The notes: generated by a model not told the origin, from the sequence alone. DNA of 64,000 bases from Symbiodinium sp. CCMP2592 (GCA_905221615.1 CAJNDT010006152.1:313711-377710); one strand, 5' to 3'; shown: positions 10,917 to 22,030, counted from the stretch's first letter. Made by a program: numbers and translations.

Positions 10917-11584
10917 GTGGCCTTGCCCTCAGGGCTGTTGGCTTTGGGGCTTTTAGTCAGGGCTCAGGGTTCAGGGTTTAGGGTTTAGGCTTAAGGGTTT
11001 AGGGCTTGGGGCTTAAGGTTTAGAGTTTAGGGTAAAGGTTAGAGCTCAAGCCCAAGCAAGGCCCCAAACCCGAAACTTGTAGAGCTTGGGGGCTTTGGGT
11101 TTCCTTTTTTGGGTTGGGTCTCGGGCTTACGATACAACCGCTGAGGGGTCGAGGTTGACAGGTTCGGATGCTTCTGTAGCTCTGGCACATCGTCTTGAAG
11201 ACTTAGGGTTCAGGGATGTTTCGGGCATTGTAAAGGGTTGGAATGGGCTGAGTTTGGTCCAGAGTTTGGGGTTGTTAGTGATGCCTGGTTCCTGTGCCTA
11301 TTGCGGAGGTTTTGGACAGAGAGAGCCCTGGATGCCGAATTAAACGATCGATAGGAGCACATGCTCGCATAATATAGTGACCAGAATATTTAGAATAGGA
11401 TTAAGGAGTACGTTATACTATGATTACATTTAGGAGCCCCCAAAACCCTAATCTAATTATGAAGCCCCCTACATTACCTCAAACACCCCAAGAAGGATTC
11501 AGAAGCCTTCGGACACTGGTTGGTTTTTCAGGAGGATGTGTTTGGGCAAAGTCCTCATCCCGAAACCACAAGACAAAACAAGCA

Positions 11585-11612
11585 AACCCTAAACCCTAAA
11601 CCCTAAACCCAT
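11585..11612. repeat. Short CCCTAAA run
   Basis: Four near-perfect telomere-type units in a dynein intron. A second run in TTTAGGG orientation lies at 11727-11770. Confidence 0.85.
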
Positions 11613-11852
11613 AGTACTTTGCTATTGTGCCGGGGCTCTCGTTTCCTTTGCCTGGCAGTGCCGGGGGCGGCTTAGCCTGTGCCGGTGCTTTCGGCTACGG
11701 GATGGGTTTTCAGTCCACATGCCTTTAGGGTTTAGGGTTTAGGGTTTAGGGTTAGGGTTTAGGGTTTAAGGTTTTCTCACCTGAAGCTTGCAATTGTATG
11801 AACGGCACACGTCCCTGCTCCAAGGGATGTCCCCCAAGAGCCACGCTCCCAG

Positions 11853-11894
11853 GTCAGCAACTTCAGAAAGACGGCCAGCAACTTCCACTACGAG
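11853..11894 (+). CDS. Dynein heavy chain micro-exon: KxxFHY segment
   Basis: After cccag|GTC the frame reads VSNFRKTASNFHYE. In dyneins PTxxK(F/S)HYxFNLRD crosses this junction, and the next exon begins FNIRHMS, which completes the motif. Confidence 0.6.
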
Positions 11895-12430
11895 CACCCT
11901 GGCTTGGCACCACCCTTGTTAAAGTTGCTCCTCGAAGACCATCATTTGCGGGCTAGGCTAGCCCGCAGAGCGACAGCTATGTATATGCATGTATGCGTGT
12001 ATGAATGTCTGTTTGGCTGCTACCTTTTTCCCCTAGAGCCCATAATGCCCTTGAGCCCCAGAGCCGTACGATATTTTTGGGACTTGAAGAGGGACCCCAA
12101 ATTTTCCAGAACTACGCATGTACATCGTAAGCCTGAAACCTCGCCGGATAGGCCACAAGCACTTAACCCCTCCAACCCAAGCTGTGAGCCTGAACCTAAC
12201 TTGAATCCATATACCACAAAGCCCATCGTCTTATATATAGTTGCTGTAGAAGCTGTAACCCTGTTCCAACTATGAACACCCCTATACTCCTAGGTAGTGT
12301 TAGGAAGACCTTATTGAAAGGGATCTATATCCCCTCGGGCCGGGTCCCCCTCATCCTAACTCCTATGTACTAAGCGTACGAGGTTCCACAGCCCTAAACC
12401 CAAACCCTAAACTCTATACTAAGCCTGCAA

Positions 12431-12510
12431 GGTTCAACATCCGTCACATGAGCGGCGTCTTCGGTGGCCTCTTGCAGGCAAAGCCCGGAGAGTTCGCGGA
12501 TGCGGAGAAG
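12431..12510 (+). CDS. Dynein heavy chain exon: FNIRHMSGVFGG segment
   Basis: After gcaag|GT the frame reads FNIRHMSGVFGGLLQAK, then PGEFADAEK. This matches the conserved dynein FN(L/I)RD(L/M)S(R/K)(V/I)(F/W)xG(L/M)L segment closing AAA3. The donor appears to be GC (GCACGC). Confidence 0.8.
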
Positions 12511-12836
12511 GCACGCGGAAGGAAGGGAATCTGAGGCCCTAAACCCTAAACCCGAAACGCTGGGCCCAACTCTTGGGGATTTTGGGGGGTTTAAACTCTG
12601 GTGTTTTGGAGCCTTTGAGAATCGCTTTTATATAACATTTTTTGGGGTTTGCGTTTCTGAGGCGAGACATATGGTTCCGAACAGTGGAGTGGAGGGTGTT
12701 GCTTGGGTACTTGCCGGGTTGTTGCCTTGAGGGAAAATCCTATTGCTTCAGGTTTGGAATTTCGGACTATAGGCTTGGGTTTAGGCCTTCCATGTTGGGC
12801 TTTGGGTCTAGCCTGCTCCACAACTACAAACCTTAA

Positions 12837-12945
12837 ATATGGGAGTTTCCGAAGATAGGGGACCCTAACATAGTACTTTAAATAGTAGGATCCTTATTAC
12901 AAGGACCCCAAATAAGGTACTCCTAGTTTTCGGAAACTCCCATAT
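12837..12945. mobile_element. MITE-like inverted repeat, family M5
   Basis: Near-perfect inverted ends ATATGGGAGTTTCCGAA and TTCGGAAACTCCCATAT enclose a core with AAATAGTAGGATCCTTATTAC. Confidence 0.85.
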
Positions 12946-12974
12946 TGAACTCAATCACCATACCTCCAAACCCC

Positions 12975-13185
12975 AACACCTCCTGCCAACAAAGCGCGCA
13001 AACCAAAAGACCCTTAGCCCCAAACCCTAGACCCCAAACCCAAAGCCCTAAATCTCTAAACCCCTGACCCCCTAAAGCCCTAAACCCTCAACCCCCCAAA
13101 CCCTAAACTCAAAAGACCTCAAGCCCTAACACCCTAAAGCCCTAAACCCCCAACCCCCTAAACCCTAGACCCAAAAGACCTCAAG
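12975..13185. repeat. Degenerate CCCTAAA tract with ~60-bp repeats
   Basis: CCCTAAA-like units interspersed with AAAAGACCTCAAG, which recurs twice. The tract ends directly at the acceptor of the next dynein exon (tcaag|GTGG). Confidence 0.7.
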
Positions 13186-13270
13186 GTGGTTCTCCTTTGG
13201 ATCCATGAAAGCGAGCGCATCTATGGAGACCGGCTCGTTAGTCCTTCTGATCTGATCCGCAGCGAAGTTT
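13186..13270 (+). CDS. Dynein heavy chain exon: LWxHExxRxxxDRLV segment
   Basis: After cctcaag|G the frame reads VVLLWIHESERIYGDRLV, then SPSDLIRSEV. LWxHExxRVxxDRLVxxxD is a conserved dynein signature between AAA3 and AAA4, so this exon is a firm call. Confidence 0.85.
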
Positions 13271-13274
13271 AACA

Positions 13275-13820
13275 TAGGGGCCTTAATAATTACAGTAGGG
13301 TTCCCTTTAAAGGGGCCTTAGTAATTAGCTAGGTTGGATTTTCCTTATTTGGGTTTATAAGGGACCCTATATATAGATATTTTTCAGGGTGTTTAAAGGC
13401 CAACCCAGTATTGGAATAGGGTTCCCTTTAAAGGGGTCTACAAGGACTACTAAAAGGGCTATTATACGGATTTCATGCAAGGGCCTTGCTAATTAGAATA
13501 GGGTTCTTTTAAGGGGTTCTTTAAAGGGTTCTTTAAGCGATTCATAAGGGTACTAGTATTTCGGGGCTTTAGTACTTAGAATAGGTTGGGGGTTTAGGGG
13601 TTCCTGTAAAGGGTACCTTAAAGGGCCCTTGAAGGGCCCATAGTAGGCTTCTATAAGATAGGGGCCTTAATGATTGAAAGAATGGGGTTTGGGGGGCATA
13701 TCTATAATGGTAATCAGGATTTCAATAATTACCTTTACTATGTTGGTGCTTCCTTATTATATTTGTAGTAAAATGGGCCCCAAAACCCTGTTCTAATTAT
13801 TAAGGCCCCACATTTTGCGA
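13275..13820. repeat. Intron stretch with dispersed GGGCCTTAATAATTA-type repeats
   Basis: Short segments such as GGGTTCCCTTTAAAGG and GGGGCCTTA.TAATTA recur several times in both orientations. They look like broken copies of a further MITE family, also seen at 17930-18015. No exon was recognised. Confidence 0.5.
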
Positions 13821-13987
13821 ATTTGCAGGGCTTCATGATTCAGGATTTAGGCCTTTACCGGTTAGTTGTGGAGAGTCTTGTTGTGCTTGCTGCTAGGTGC
13901 TATTCTTGGTATTGTCATTCGTATGATGAATGTCATGATTTGTGCTATCGTGATCATTAGTATTACTTGTATGCCCAACTAAGGTGC

Positions 13988-14086
13988 GGTTGATGATATA
14001 AATCCTGCATTACCAATAGTAAGGAATCTACTATAATTCCCTTAGTTTATGATCATTAAGGTAATGCAGGATTTATATCATCAACG
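13988..14086. mobile_element. MITE-like inverted repeat, family M1
   Basis: Ends GTTGATGATATAAATCC and GGATTTATATCATCAAC with a CTGCATTACC / GGTAATGCAG continuation. Confidence 0.85.
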
Positions 14087-14479
14087 CTAAACCCTTAAAG
14101 GAGCCCCTTAAAGCTACCATAATGGACCCCTTTAAAGAATTTCTATTCTCAACCGTACTTATAGCCAACCACGAGCTCGCATGACTTCCCCAGTCCCAAA
14201 CACCCATAGGGTGCACAGGGTTTCGGGTTTAGGGTGGAGCGTTCAGGGTTGAGGGTAAAGGGTTTAGGGTTTAGGGTGGAGCGTTAAGGGTTGAGGGTAA
14301 ACGGTTTAGGGTTTAGGGCTTGAGGGGAAACCCTAAACATCATATCTTGGGTACGGCCCCCACTCAGTAATAGTTGAATGACATTCATAATATAGATATA
14401 TTAGGACCTGAGTTGTAGCCCTAGTATAGACTGTATGGGGGCAGTACCTAAGTCATATCCGAAATCGTTGATGTTGCAA

Positions 14480-14537
14480 AGGAAGAAGTACCGAGCGTTG
14501 GCAGCTGACTTGAGCAAGAAGATGTTCGGCAGCTTGG
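14480..14537 (+). CDS. Dynein heavy chain exon: LAADLSKKMF segment
   Basis: The frame reads KKYRALAADLSKKMFGSL. Dyneins have a similar helical segment (F...L...AKKxF) between DRLV and the FxxF segment. Assigned by position. Confidence 0.45.
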
Positions 14538-14573
14538 GTCCCATTTAAAGGGTTTACAGGCGTTCGGCAAAGC

Positions 14574-14698
14574 CCCTAAACCCTAAACCCAAAGCCCTAA
14601 ACCCTAAACCCTAAACCCTAAACTCCTAAACCCTAAACCCAAGGCCCTAAACTCCTAAACCCTAAACCCTAAACCCTAAACCCTAAACCCCAAACCCA
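14574..14698. repeat. Interstitial CCCTAAA array
   Basis: Long run of near-perfect CCCTAAA units in a dynein intron. Confidence 0.9.
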
Positions 14699-15548
14699 AC
14701 CAACTCCGAGGCTTTCGGGTTCAGGGGACGAATGTCAGGGCTATGTTAGTTTTGCTATCGTTGAAGTACTGAAAACCTTTGTTCCTCGGAACCTGGGCTT
14801 TGGTCTTTGGGAACCTGGGCTTTAGGTTCTTCCTATTTGGCTCAAGAAAAAGTGCTTGGGATCAGCTGTGGAGATTGCCGCTTTCTACCCTTATCACGGC
14901 CATGACCGAGCTTTTCTTGCTATTCTTCTATTGCTAGTTCGAGTTTGAGGTGCCTTTTGTACCATATCTAGGATGCCCAGTAGTATCCTTATTCCCTTTT
15001 TGTAGTCCTAGGTTCCTTATAAAGTTACCCATACCAAAAACAGTGGCCTTTTTATTCTTAGGTTACTGGGTATCCTTAGGATATTTCAGAAACTGTAGAG
15101 TTTGCACCGTGAGCCCTTGTTTCAAGGTTGAGGGTTTAGCGCGGGACATGGTGTGGATTAGGGTCTAAGGTGAAGCAACACCTTCGGTGCGTTCGCCCCA
15201 GCTGCAGACCGTTTAGATTTGCAAGGAAGTCCTGAACCACGAAGCCTACTCTAAAACGAACATATCCCCTTCTGTTGGGGTTCATGTATGTAAGTTCTAT
15301 ACTAGGGTTTCCAGCAAGGCGGTTGCGCATGGCAGTTTAAGGTACACAAACAACCCCAATTTTGGAGGTTCAGGGTTGCTGGTAGCAGGCGATTGGTTCG
15401 CAAGGTCTCTCTTTTCTAAGTTGAGCAGCGGCTACTTTGGGGATTCTTTGCCTTATTATCAACATAACATAATATACCCCCCAAAAACCCTATTCTGATT
15501 TTTTCAGGCCCCTACATTATTCCTCGCGTAGGGCAGTGTTTGTCCCAG

Positions 15549-15655
15549 GCAAGTTCAACTTCCAGAAGTACTTCCAGGAGAAGAATCCCGAGCCGCTGGT
15601 GTTTGCTCCTTTCTCCAAGGGCATTCAGGAGATGGATGGCGGAGGTGCTTCCGAT
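15549..15655 (+). CDS. Dynein heavy chain exon: PLVFAPFSKG segment
   Basis: After tcccag|GC the frame reads KFNFQKYFQEKNPEPLVF, then APFSKGIQEMDGG. Dyneins have PL(I/V)F..F......Y just before AAA4. The 3' end is uncertain. Confidence 0.65.
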
Positions 15656-15837
15656 GATCATAGCCCCACCTGTAACCCGAAAGACCTAGTAGTTGGGTTT
15701 CCTGAAGATGAGCCCCACCCTGCAATCGAAACCCTGCCCCCAAAAGAAGGGTTTGGGGTTGGGGTTCTAGTGGCGTGTACAGGCTGGCAAGTAGTAGTGA
15801 CAACGGTCAGCTGGCAGCTTTTTGGCCAAACTCATTC

Positions 15838-15936
15838 GGTTGATGATATAAATCCTGCATTATCCATAATAAGGAATATACCATCATTCCCACTTTTTAG
15901 AGTCCTCAGGGTAATGCAGGATTTATATCATCAACA
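15838..15936. mobile_element. MITE-like inverted repeat, family M1
   Basis: Ends GGTTGATGATATAAATCC and GGATTTATATCATCAAC, third copy in the window. Confidence 0.85.
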
Positions 15937-16024
15937 GTTAGGCCTTGGTTTTCTGGCACCGGAGCCTCTTAAGCTCGAGCCGCAGATCGTCCTGAACCCA
16001 ACATGCAAGTCTTAACCCGCCACA

Positions 16025-16131
16025 TGGGAGCTTCCGAAAAGTAGGGGTACCTTATCTTGGGGTCCTTGTAATAAGGATCCTACTATTTAGGCTACTAAAA
16101 GAAAAGGGTCCCCCATTTTCGGAATACTCCC
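16025..16131. mobile_element. MITE-like inverted repeat, family M5
   Basis: GGGAGCTTCCGAAAAGTAGGG pairs with ATTTTCGGAATACTCCC. The core contains GATCCTACTATTTAGG. Confidence 0.8.
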
Positions 16132-16253
16132 CAAACTAAAAGACTCTAGTCTTCGACTTCCTACACAGACCCCGCCGTGAAGGAGGCCATGGTAGCTTCA
16201 GGTAGCCGCTAAACCCTAAACCCTAAACCCTAAAACCTTGAAAATTTGGAGAG

Positions 16254-16345
16254 GTTTCTACGACAAGATTCCGAGCACAGAGCGATTGAGCCACCTTCTG
16301 GGTGAAGCGCTGCGCGAGCTCCTGGACGGAGGATGGCAGTATCAG
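16254..16345 (+). CDS. Dynein heavy chain exon upstream of YNExNAAM
   Basis: After gagag|GT the frame reads FYDKIPSTERLSHLLGEA, then LRELLDGGWQYQ before GTTTGT. Dyneins have Y.(P/E)(I/V)......L...L.E(A/K)L.EYNE here. The exon may end earlier, after LRE, because YNE follows in the next exon. Confidence 0.6.
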
Positions 16346-16774
16346 GTTTGTGTTCAGGCAAGTTAAAACACTATGTTTGATATTCTATAGTTATTTGTGT
16401 ATAATACAGGTTAGATGTAACTATGTGTATATATATATGTATATTCTGTATAATCTACCATAAGGTTGGTTGTGTCTTATGCAGTGTCAATCGTTACGTG
16501 CTCTTCATGTGCATCGTTCTTCGAGGGTTCAATTCGCTTTGGCAGGTAGTCATTGCAGTGCACCGAATTTTCTTATGAGCTCGTGTCATATGCTGAACCC
16601 TAGACTCTAAAAACTCTAAACCGCAAACCCTAGAGCGATAGCCTAAACCCTAAACCGCCATCCCAACCATCGGCTCCTCCTAGTATAGGAATTCTAAGTG
16701 TTCTGCAGTTCGAAAAGGGCCTATAGAAGAAAGAACCGTTATCCCAGTCCCAGGGTTCCCTTCTCTCCCGATTA

Positions 16775-16887
16775 AAGGATCATGGGACTTAGTAACTAGG
16801 GTTATAATTAAGGGAACTGTACTTATAATTACTAATAATCACAATTAAGGTACTTATGACCCTGCTTACTAAGTCCCATGATCCTCC
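16775..16887. mobile_element. MITE-like inverted repeat, family M6
   Basis: AAGGATCATGGGACTTAGTAA pairs with TTACTAAGTCCCATGATCCT. The centre is AT-rich. Confidence 0.85.
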
Positions 16888-16975
16888 AGGTACCAGACGG
16901 GGTGCAGTTAGGATGGAGAGCTTAGCACTTTAGGTTTGAGTTCTGGGTTGGGGATGTTCTAAGGGGGACTCCAAG

Positions 16976-17080
16976 GAAAGTATGTAGTATTGTGCTCACT
17001 TCAAGACCAAGGTAAGTATGCAGTATCGTGCTTACTTCAAGACCAAGGTAAGTAGTTAGTATTGTGCTTACTTCAAGAGG
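16976..17080. repeat. 36-bp tandem repeat, about three copies
   Basis: The unit contains GTATTGTGCTTACTTCAAGA and CCAAGGTAAGTA. It is intronic and has no clear function. Confidence 0.8.
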
Positions 17081-17120
17081 TGTCGGGCAAAGTTTAAAGT
17101 CCTGAACCGTTAGTGCTAAG

Positions 17121-17151
17121 GTACAACGAGAACAACGCGGCAATGGATCTG
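17121..17151 (+). CDS. Dynein heavy chain 31-bp micro-exon: YNENNAAMDL
   Basis: Bounded by gctaag|G and CTG|GTGAGG, both good splice sites. It encodes YNENNAAMDL, and dyneins have YNExNAxMNLVLFxDAxxHVCRI. The remaining residues start the next exon, and the phases agree (..DL / VLFNDAM). Confidence 0.8.
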
Positions 17152-17670
17152 GTGAGGGCCTTGGAACATCTGTGCCGTGGGATTTAGGTTGCGCCGTTTG
17201 GGATGGGTAGGATTTGTAGCTCATGTTTGCATGCTTTGAAGAGGATTAAGTAGGAAGAATTTCATAAGAGGTATTTCAGGTCTTAAGACCATATAAACCC
17301 TGAGTTGTAAACCCTTCCAACGATTTGAAAAGGTCGGGTGTTGTTCGTAGTCGGCAATCTTACGAGGATTGCTGACCCTTATGGTATCCCTTTCCATGAT
17401 CCCTTAAGGGGAACTCTATTCCGATTAGCAAGGCAACTCTATGATGGGTCGAAGCCAAGCTGGAGTTATGCCCAATGTTATCTCCGATATGCAGCTGCTA
17501 AAGTCTTGCATCCTAGAATGTATTAGGGTTCAGGGTTGGGGTTATATCTTTAGTCTTGATGCCCAGAGTTAGGATTTCGTGCCGAGTTGCCTAGGCCCTA
17601 AACCGAAAACCCGCAATAGTAGACGCCACAGCCAAATTGTCACAAGAGGCGTGAACCCCTGAACCCTAAG

Positions 17671-17717
17671 GTCCTGTTCAACGATGCCATGTGCCATGTG
17701 GGCAAGATTTGTCGATC
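17671..17717 (+). CDS. Dynein heavy chain micro-exon: VLFNDAMCHVGKICR
   Basis: After cctaag|G the frame reads VLFNDAMCHVGKICRS and completes the conserved LFxDA(M/V)xHVxRIxR segment that precedes AAA4. This is the last dynein exon recognised. The AAA4 P-loop exon (GGSGKQS type) was not found between here and 28.2 kb or between 56.9 and 61.5 kb. Confidence 0.8.
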
Positions 17718-18500
17718 CCACGCCGCATTACTTTATAGGTGCCTTCCTAATTACCTATACTATTTTGGTTGTTCCCTATAGGTATAGTACAACGAACTCT
17801 GACAAAGTCTATTTGAGAATGTTTATATAAGATACATGAACCCTATGGCTGCCATCTCAGCATATAAGCACGACCAGGAGATGTTATGGCTAGTTGTATT
17901 CCGCCCGCCCCAAAACCCTACTCTAATTATTCAGGCCCCTATATCATTATAGTACCCTTATAGATACCTTATAGACCCCTTTAAAGGAACCCTATTCTAA
18001 TTATTAAGGCCCCTATCTTACACTCCAGGGCTGTTCGGATGGAGTGCATCTGCACTTTTGGGACTCGGGCTTCGCGGTTTGGGGCACTTGGGGTTTAGGG
18101 CTTAGGGTTTAGGGTTGGGCTTCATGGTTTGGGGCACTTGGGGCTTAGAGCTTAGGGTTGGGCTTCATGGTTTGAGGCACTTGGGTGTAATGGGTTTAGG
18201 GCTTAGGGTTTAGGGTTGGGCTTCATGGTTTGGGGCACTTTGGATGTTTTGTTTAGGGCTAAGCGTCTCCATAAGGAACCCGCTGTTTTACTGTTCTCTA
18301 CACCCCAAGCCCTGGTTTCAGGTGAGTGCACCTCTAAGAGTCCGGGGCAAACGGGAACTTTGCAGGAATCGTACCCAAGTTTATAAAAAAAATCAATCGC
18401 GACATCTCAAACATACGAGCAAATCCAGCAATCGAACTCGGTCTCAACCGAACCCTACCTGTTACGCAAGCTACTTCCTTCTAAACGCAAAAGTCTACCT
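17718..18500. other. Non-coding stretch with TTTAGGG tracts
   Basis: Broken GGGCCCCTA/ATTATTAAGG repeats near 17920-18015 are followed by roughly 60-bp tandem repeats containing GGCTTCATGGTTTGGGGCAC (18060-18245). No exon was recognised. Confidence 0.6.
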
Positions 18501-18506
18501 ACATAC

Positions 18507-18518
18507 ATACATACATGC

Positions 18519-18556
<38 letters not shown>

Positions 18557-18643
18557 TATATGCATATGTATTTATGTGCATATATACACATGCGCATTCA
18601 TAGCTACGTATATTTACATCTGCAACTCTCTCTCTGCGCCTGT

Positions 18644-18679
<36 letters not shown>

Positions 18680-18680
18680 G
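18507..18680. repeat. CATA, GA and TA microsatellite cluster
   Basis: CATA repeats pass into TA, a GA run, TG/CA-rich sequence and a second TA run. Small frames here are artefacts. Confidence 0.9.
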
Positions 18681-18949
18681 AGCCCGATACCTTTAGGGTC
18701 TATTTAACTAGTCTGCCATATATACAATATAAGATCCCTATCTAAATCATATGTTCCTACATATTATATTACAAGACTTACGCTCTGAAAAGTTTAGCAT
18801 TACTTAGGTCTATAATATTTTTATCATTATTGCTGACACCATTGCCACGTTGATACCTGATTAATATACAGTGTCACCTATACAGACAACTGAATTTTAA
18901 TAATTAATACCTATAACAATATCATTACGAATCCAATGGAACACAAAGC

Positions 18950-20075
18950 AATAACACTCCAACCAAAATAATTATAGTAAGTATCGCTTACATCCCTGTC
19001 GCTGCGAATCCTACCTAGTGCAAGTTAGCATCACTACAATCATATATTAGGCATTGCATATATAGTGTCAGTACTAATGCAGTCGAATAGAAATTACAAA
19101 CAGTGTAACCAAAATCTTTCTTTTTAGTATTGTCTACGCCACTGCGACTATGAATCCTATTCAGCGTAAGTTACCTCCTCTACGTGCAAACTACTTATAA
19201 TACTTCTTACCTAGGTCCGTGTCATTAGGATGCATATCAAACAGAAAGCAACACCAATACAACCAAAATAATTATAGTAAGTATTGCTTACATCTCTGTC
19301 CCTGCGAATCCTACCTAGTGTAAGTTAGCATCACTATAATTATCTATTAGGTATTGCATATACTGTGTCAGTATTAGTGTAGCCGAACAGAAATTACAAA
19401 CACTGGAACCAAAAATAATTCTACTAAGTATTGTCGACGCCCCTGCAACTAGGAATCCTACATCTCGAGGGAGAGAACTGTGAACTGCCACTAACCATCC
19501 AGGCTCCACAAAAAGACAAACACCAACTCGAACAAAAGATTGGCCTAAGCAATCGTGACATTCGTGACATTACTAATTGTCGTACCTGCGGTACATCAAT
19601 CCTGTAATCATTGCTGCCATATTGCAGTTGTCTTTCCTTTGCCTCAGCCTCTGTAAGCCCCTCGCGTCTGCGCTGGCACAGGATACGCAGCGTCTCACTC
19701 TTATGCGGGACAGCAGCCGCAAGCAAATTTGCGCCTCCTGTGCCCGTTTCGAGCAGCTTGTAATGCTGCCCGTGCTATCCGAATCGCAGTTGATAACTCA
19801 TGGCAGCCGAATAACACCAATACAACCAAATTAATTATAGTAAGTATTGCTTACATCTCTGTCCCTGCGAATCCTACCTAGTGTAAGTTAGCATCACTAC
19901 AATCATAGATTAGGTATTGCATATATAGTGTCAGTACTAATGCAGTCGAACAGAAATTGCAAACGATTTAACCAAAAATAATTATAGTAAGTAGTGTCTA
20001 CGCCCCTGCAACTAGGAATCCTACGTCCCGAGGGAGAGTACTGTGAACTGCCTATAACCATTCAGGCCCCACAAA
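18950..20075. repeat. Direct repeats of about 560 bp
   Basis: Segments such as AATAATTATAGTAAGTATTG, TCCTACCTAGTGTAAGTTAG and TAGGTATTGCATAT recur at about 18960, 19260 and 19815. The last two full units each carry a P5-ATPase-like exon fragment on the minus strand, so the unit was duplicated with the exon inside. Confidence 0.7.
19424..19726 (-). pseudogene. P5-type cation-transporting ATPase exon fragment, copy 1 (broken)
   Basis: The minus-strand frame contains GLTEAEAKERQLQYGSND and then YRIDVPQVRQLV. P5 ATPases (ATP13A/Spf1 family, P-type pumps of endomembranes) have GLxxxEAxxRxxxYGxNxIxVPVPxxxxLL followed by a segment rich in F and LW. Here that later segment (FELVFVFLWSLDG) is in a different frame. 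MSR is duplicated (ATGTCACGA twice) before the break. Only this N-terminal piece is present, so it is a fragment. Upstream residues (KSETLRILCQRRRE) also look coding. Confidence 0.55.
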
Positions 20076-20226
20076 AAGACATACGCCAACTCAAACAGAA
20101 AGATTAGCCGAAGCAATCGTGACAGTACCAATTGTTCTACCTGCGGTACAGCAATCCTGTAACCATTGCTGCCATATTGCCGTCGTATTTCCGTTGCCTC
20201 AGCCTCTGTAAGGCTCTCGTGTATGC
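20021..20226 (-). pseudogene. P5-type ATPase exon fragment, copy 2
   Basis: The minus-strand frame reads SLTEAEATEIRRQYGSNG, then YRIAVPQVEQLVLSRLL and FLFELAYVFLWGLNGY without an internal break, ending at TAG near 20021. It is clearly homologous to the copy at 19424-19726, lacks the duplicated MSR and stays in frame through the FEL..VFLW segment. No other P5 ATPase exon was recognised nearby, so it is probably a relic. It could also be an alternative or internal exon of a gene whose other exons are outside the window. Confidence 0.5.
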
Positions 20227-20319
20227 GGGTTACATATGCTACATATATCTACTGAGGCAAGCCAGGTCTGAACAAACTAGTTCCTTGTCAATAGGGTTTC
20301 AATATGAGGAGTGCATGTA

Positions 20320-21520
20320 ATGTATTGGTTCGCCCTGTCCAGGAAGTGAAGAGAAACATTATAGCCCCTGCAATGTGCCAGTTTCTTCTATCCGTAAGAA
20401 GGGCTTTCCGATGTATCAGCTTCATATCAAGAGGGCTTCAGTAGGATGAGTGGGCGTGACAGGTCAAAGGTTTGTAATGTGTTCGTTTGTTCTGTCTGGG
20501 GGCTTTCGAATGTATAAGTTCCTCGCCAAAAGAGTTTTGATAGGCGGGAGTGGAGTGACACATTAGAGAGTCTATATTGTGTCAGTTTGTTCTGCCCAGG
20601 GGCCTTCCAATATACAGGGTCGCTTCAGTGTATAAGTTCCTTGTCAATAGGTTTCCATGGAGAATGGAGTAACACATTAGAGGGTCTGTAATGTGTCAGG
20701 TCGCTGTGTCCAGGAGCCTTCCAAAGTAGGATTTTCCTTGTCAATATACTTTCAATAGAAGGGATGAAGTGACACAGTAGAGGGCTTGTAATGTGTTAAT
20801 TCGTTATGCCCAAGTCAATAGAGTTTGAACAGGGGAAGTGGAGTAACACTTTACAGGGCATGTAATGTGCCAATCTGTTATGTCCTGGACTTTCCAGTGT
20901 ATAAGTTCCTTGTCAGTAAAGGGTCAATCGGAGTGGGTGGAGTGACACATTAGGGTGCCTGTAATATGTCAATTTGATATGCCCAGGTACAGGGGCCTGA
21001 CAGTGTATAAGTTCCTTGTTAGTAGGGTTTCAGTAGGAGAAATGGAGTGACACATTAGAGGGCATGTAATATGTCAACTTGCCCAGTCCAGGACCCAGGA
21101 AGTGAAGATACACATTATAGTGGGTTACACATTATAGTGGGTATAATGTGCCAGATTGTTATGTCCATAAAAAGTGCTTTCCGATGTATCAATTTCTTAT
21201 CAGTAGGGTTTCAATAGCATAGGTGGAGCGACACATTATACGGCCTGCAGTGTGTCAGTTTATTATGTCCAGGGGTTTTCTAGTGGAAAAGTTCCATTGC
21301 AATAGAGGTTCCATAGGAAGGAGTGGAGTGACACATTAGAGGGCCTGTAATGCGTCAGTTTATACTACCCAGAGACCTTCCAATATACAGATGCCCTACA
21401 GTGTATAAGTTCCTTGCCTTTAGGGTTTCAATAGGAATATTGACACATTAGAAGGCCTGTAATGTGTCAGTTTGTTTTCCCATGTGCCTTCCAATGTATC
21501 TTTATACATATCAGATCTGA
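20320..21520. repeat. Degenerate tandem repeat (GTGACACATTAGAGGGCCTG type)
   Basis: About ten diverged copies, 90-180 bp apart, of segments like GTGACACATTAGAGGGCCTG, TAATGTGTCAGTTTGTT, CTTCCAATGTAT and AAGTTCCTTGTCAATAGGG. No coding signal. Confidence 0.75.
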
Positions 21521-21599
21521 TGTGATCACAGCATTAGCCAAGAAGGATATCACGTAGTTAATAGTCTTCACGATCTTAACAAAGGCGCAATTATCCGTA

Positions 21600-22030
21600 T
21601 CGAAGGTATACATTCCCATGAAAAAATCCCTATAGATCCCTTCACAGATCCCTTGTATGGAGCCCTCATAGACAGCCTTTATAGATTCGTATAGAAACTT
21701 TATAGATCCCCTATATAGAGAACTTATAGAAACCCCGTATAGATCAACAAATGGAGTTCTTTGTAGAAAACTTTACAAGATCCCTTACATGGAGCTTTCA
21801 TAGACAACTGCTATATATTCCTTACCCTTTGTAGAAACCACATGGAAGCCCTGTATAGATCCCTCGTATGGAGCCCTTCTGGAAAACCCTTGCAGATTGC
21901 TTATAGAAATCTTATAGATCCTCTATGTAGAGACCTTATAGAAACCCATTATATAAAAAACTATAGATCCCTTACAGAGAGACTTTCTAGAAACTCATTA
22001 TGGATCCCTCATATGGGGCTTTTATAGTAA
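21600..22030. repeat. Degenerate short repeats (TATAGATCCCTTATA type)
   Basis: Roughly 20-40-bp repeats built of CTTATAGAAACC and TATAGATCCCT. No gene recognised. Confidence 0.7.
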
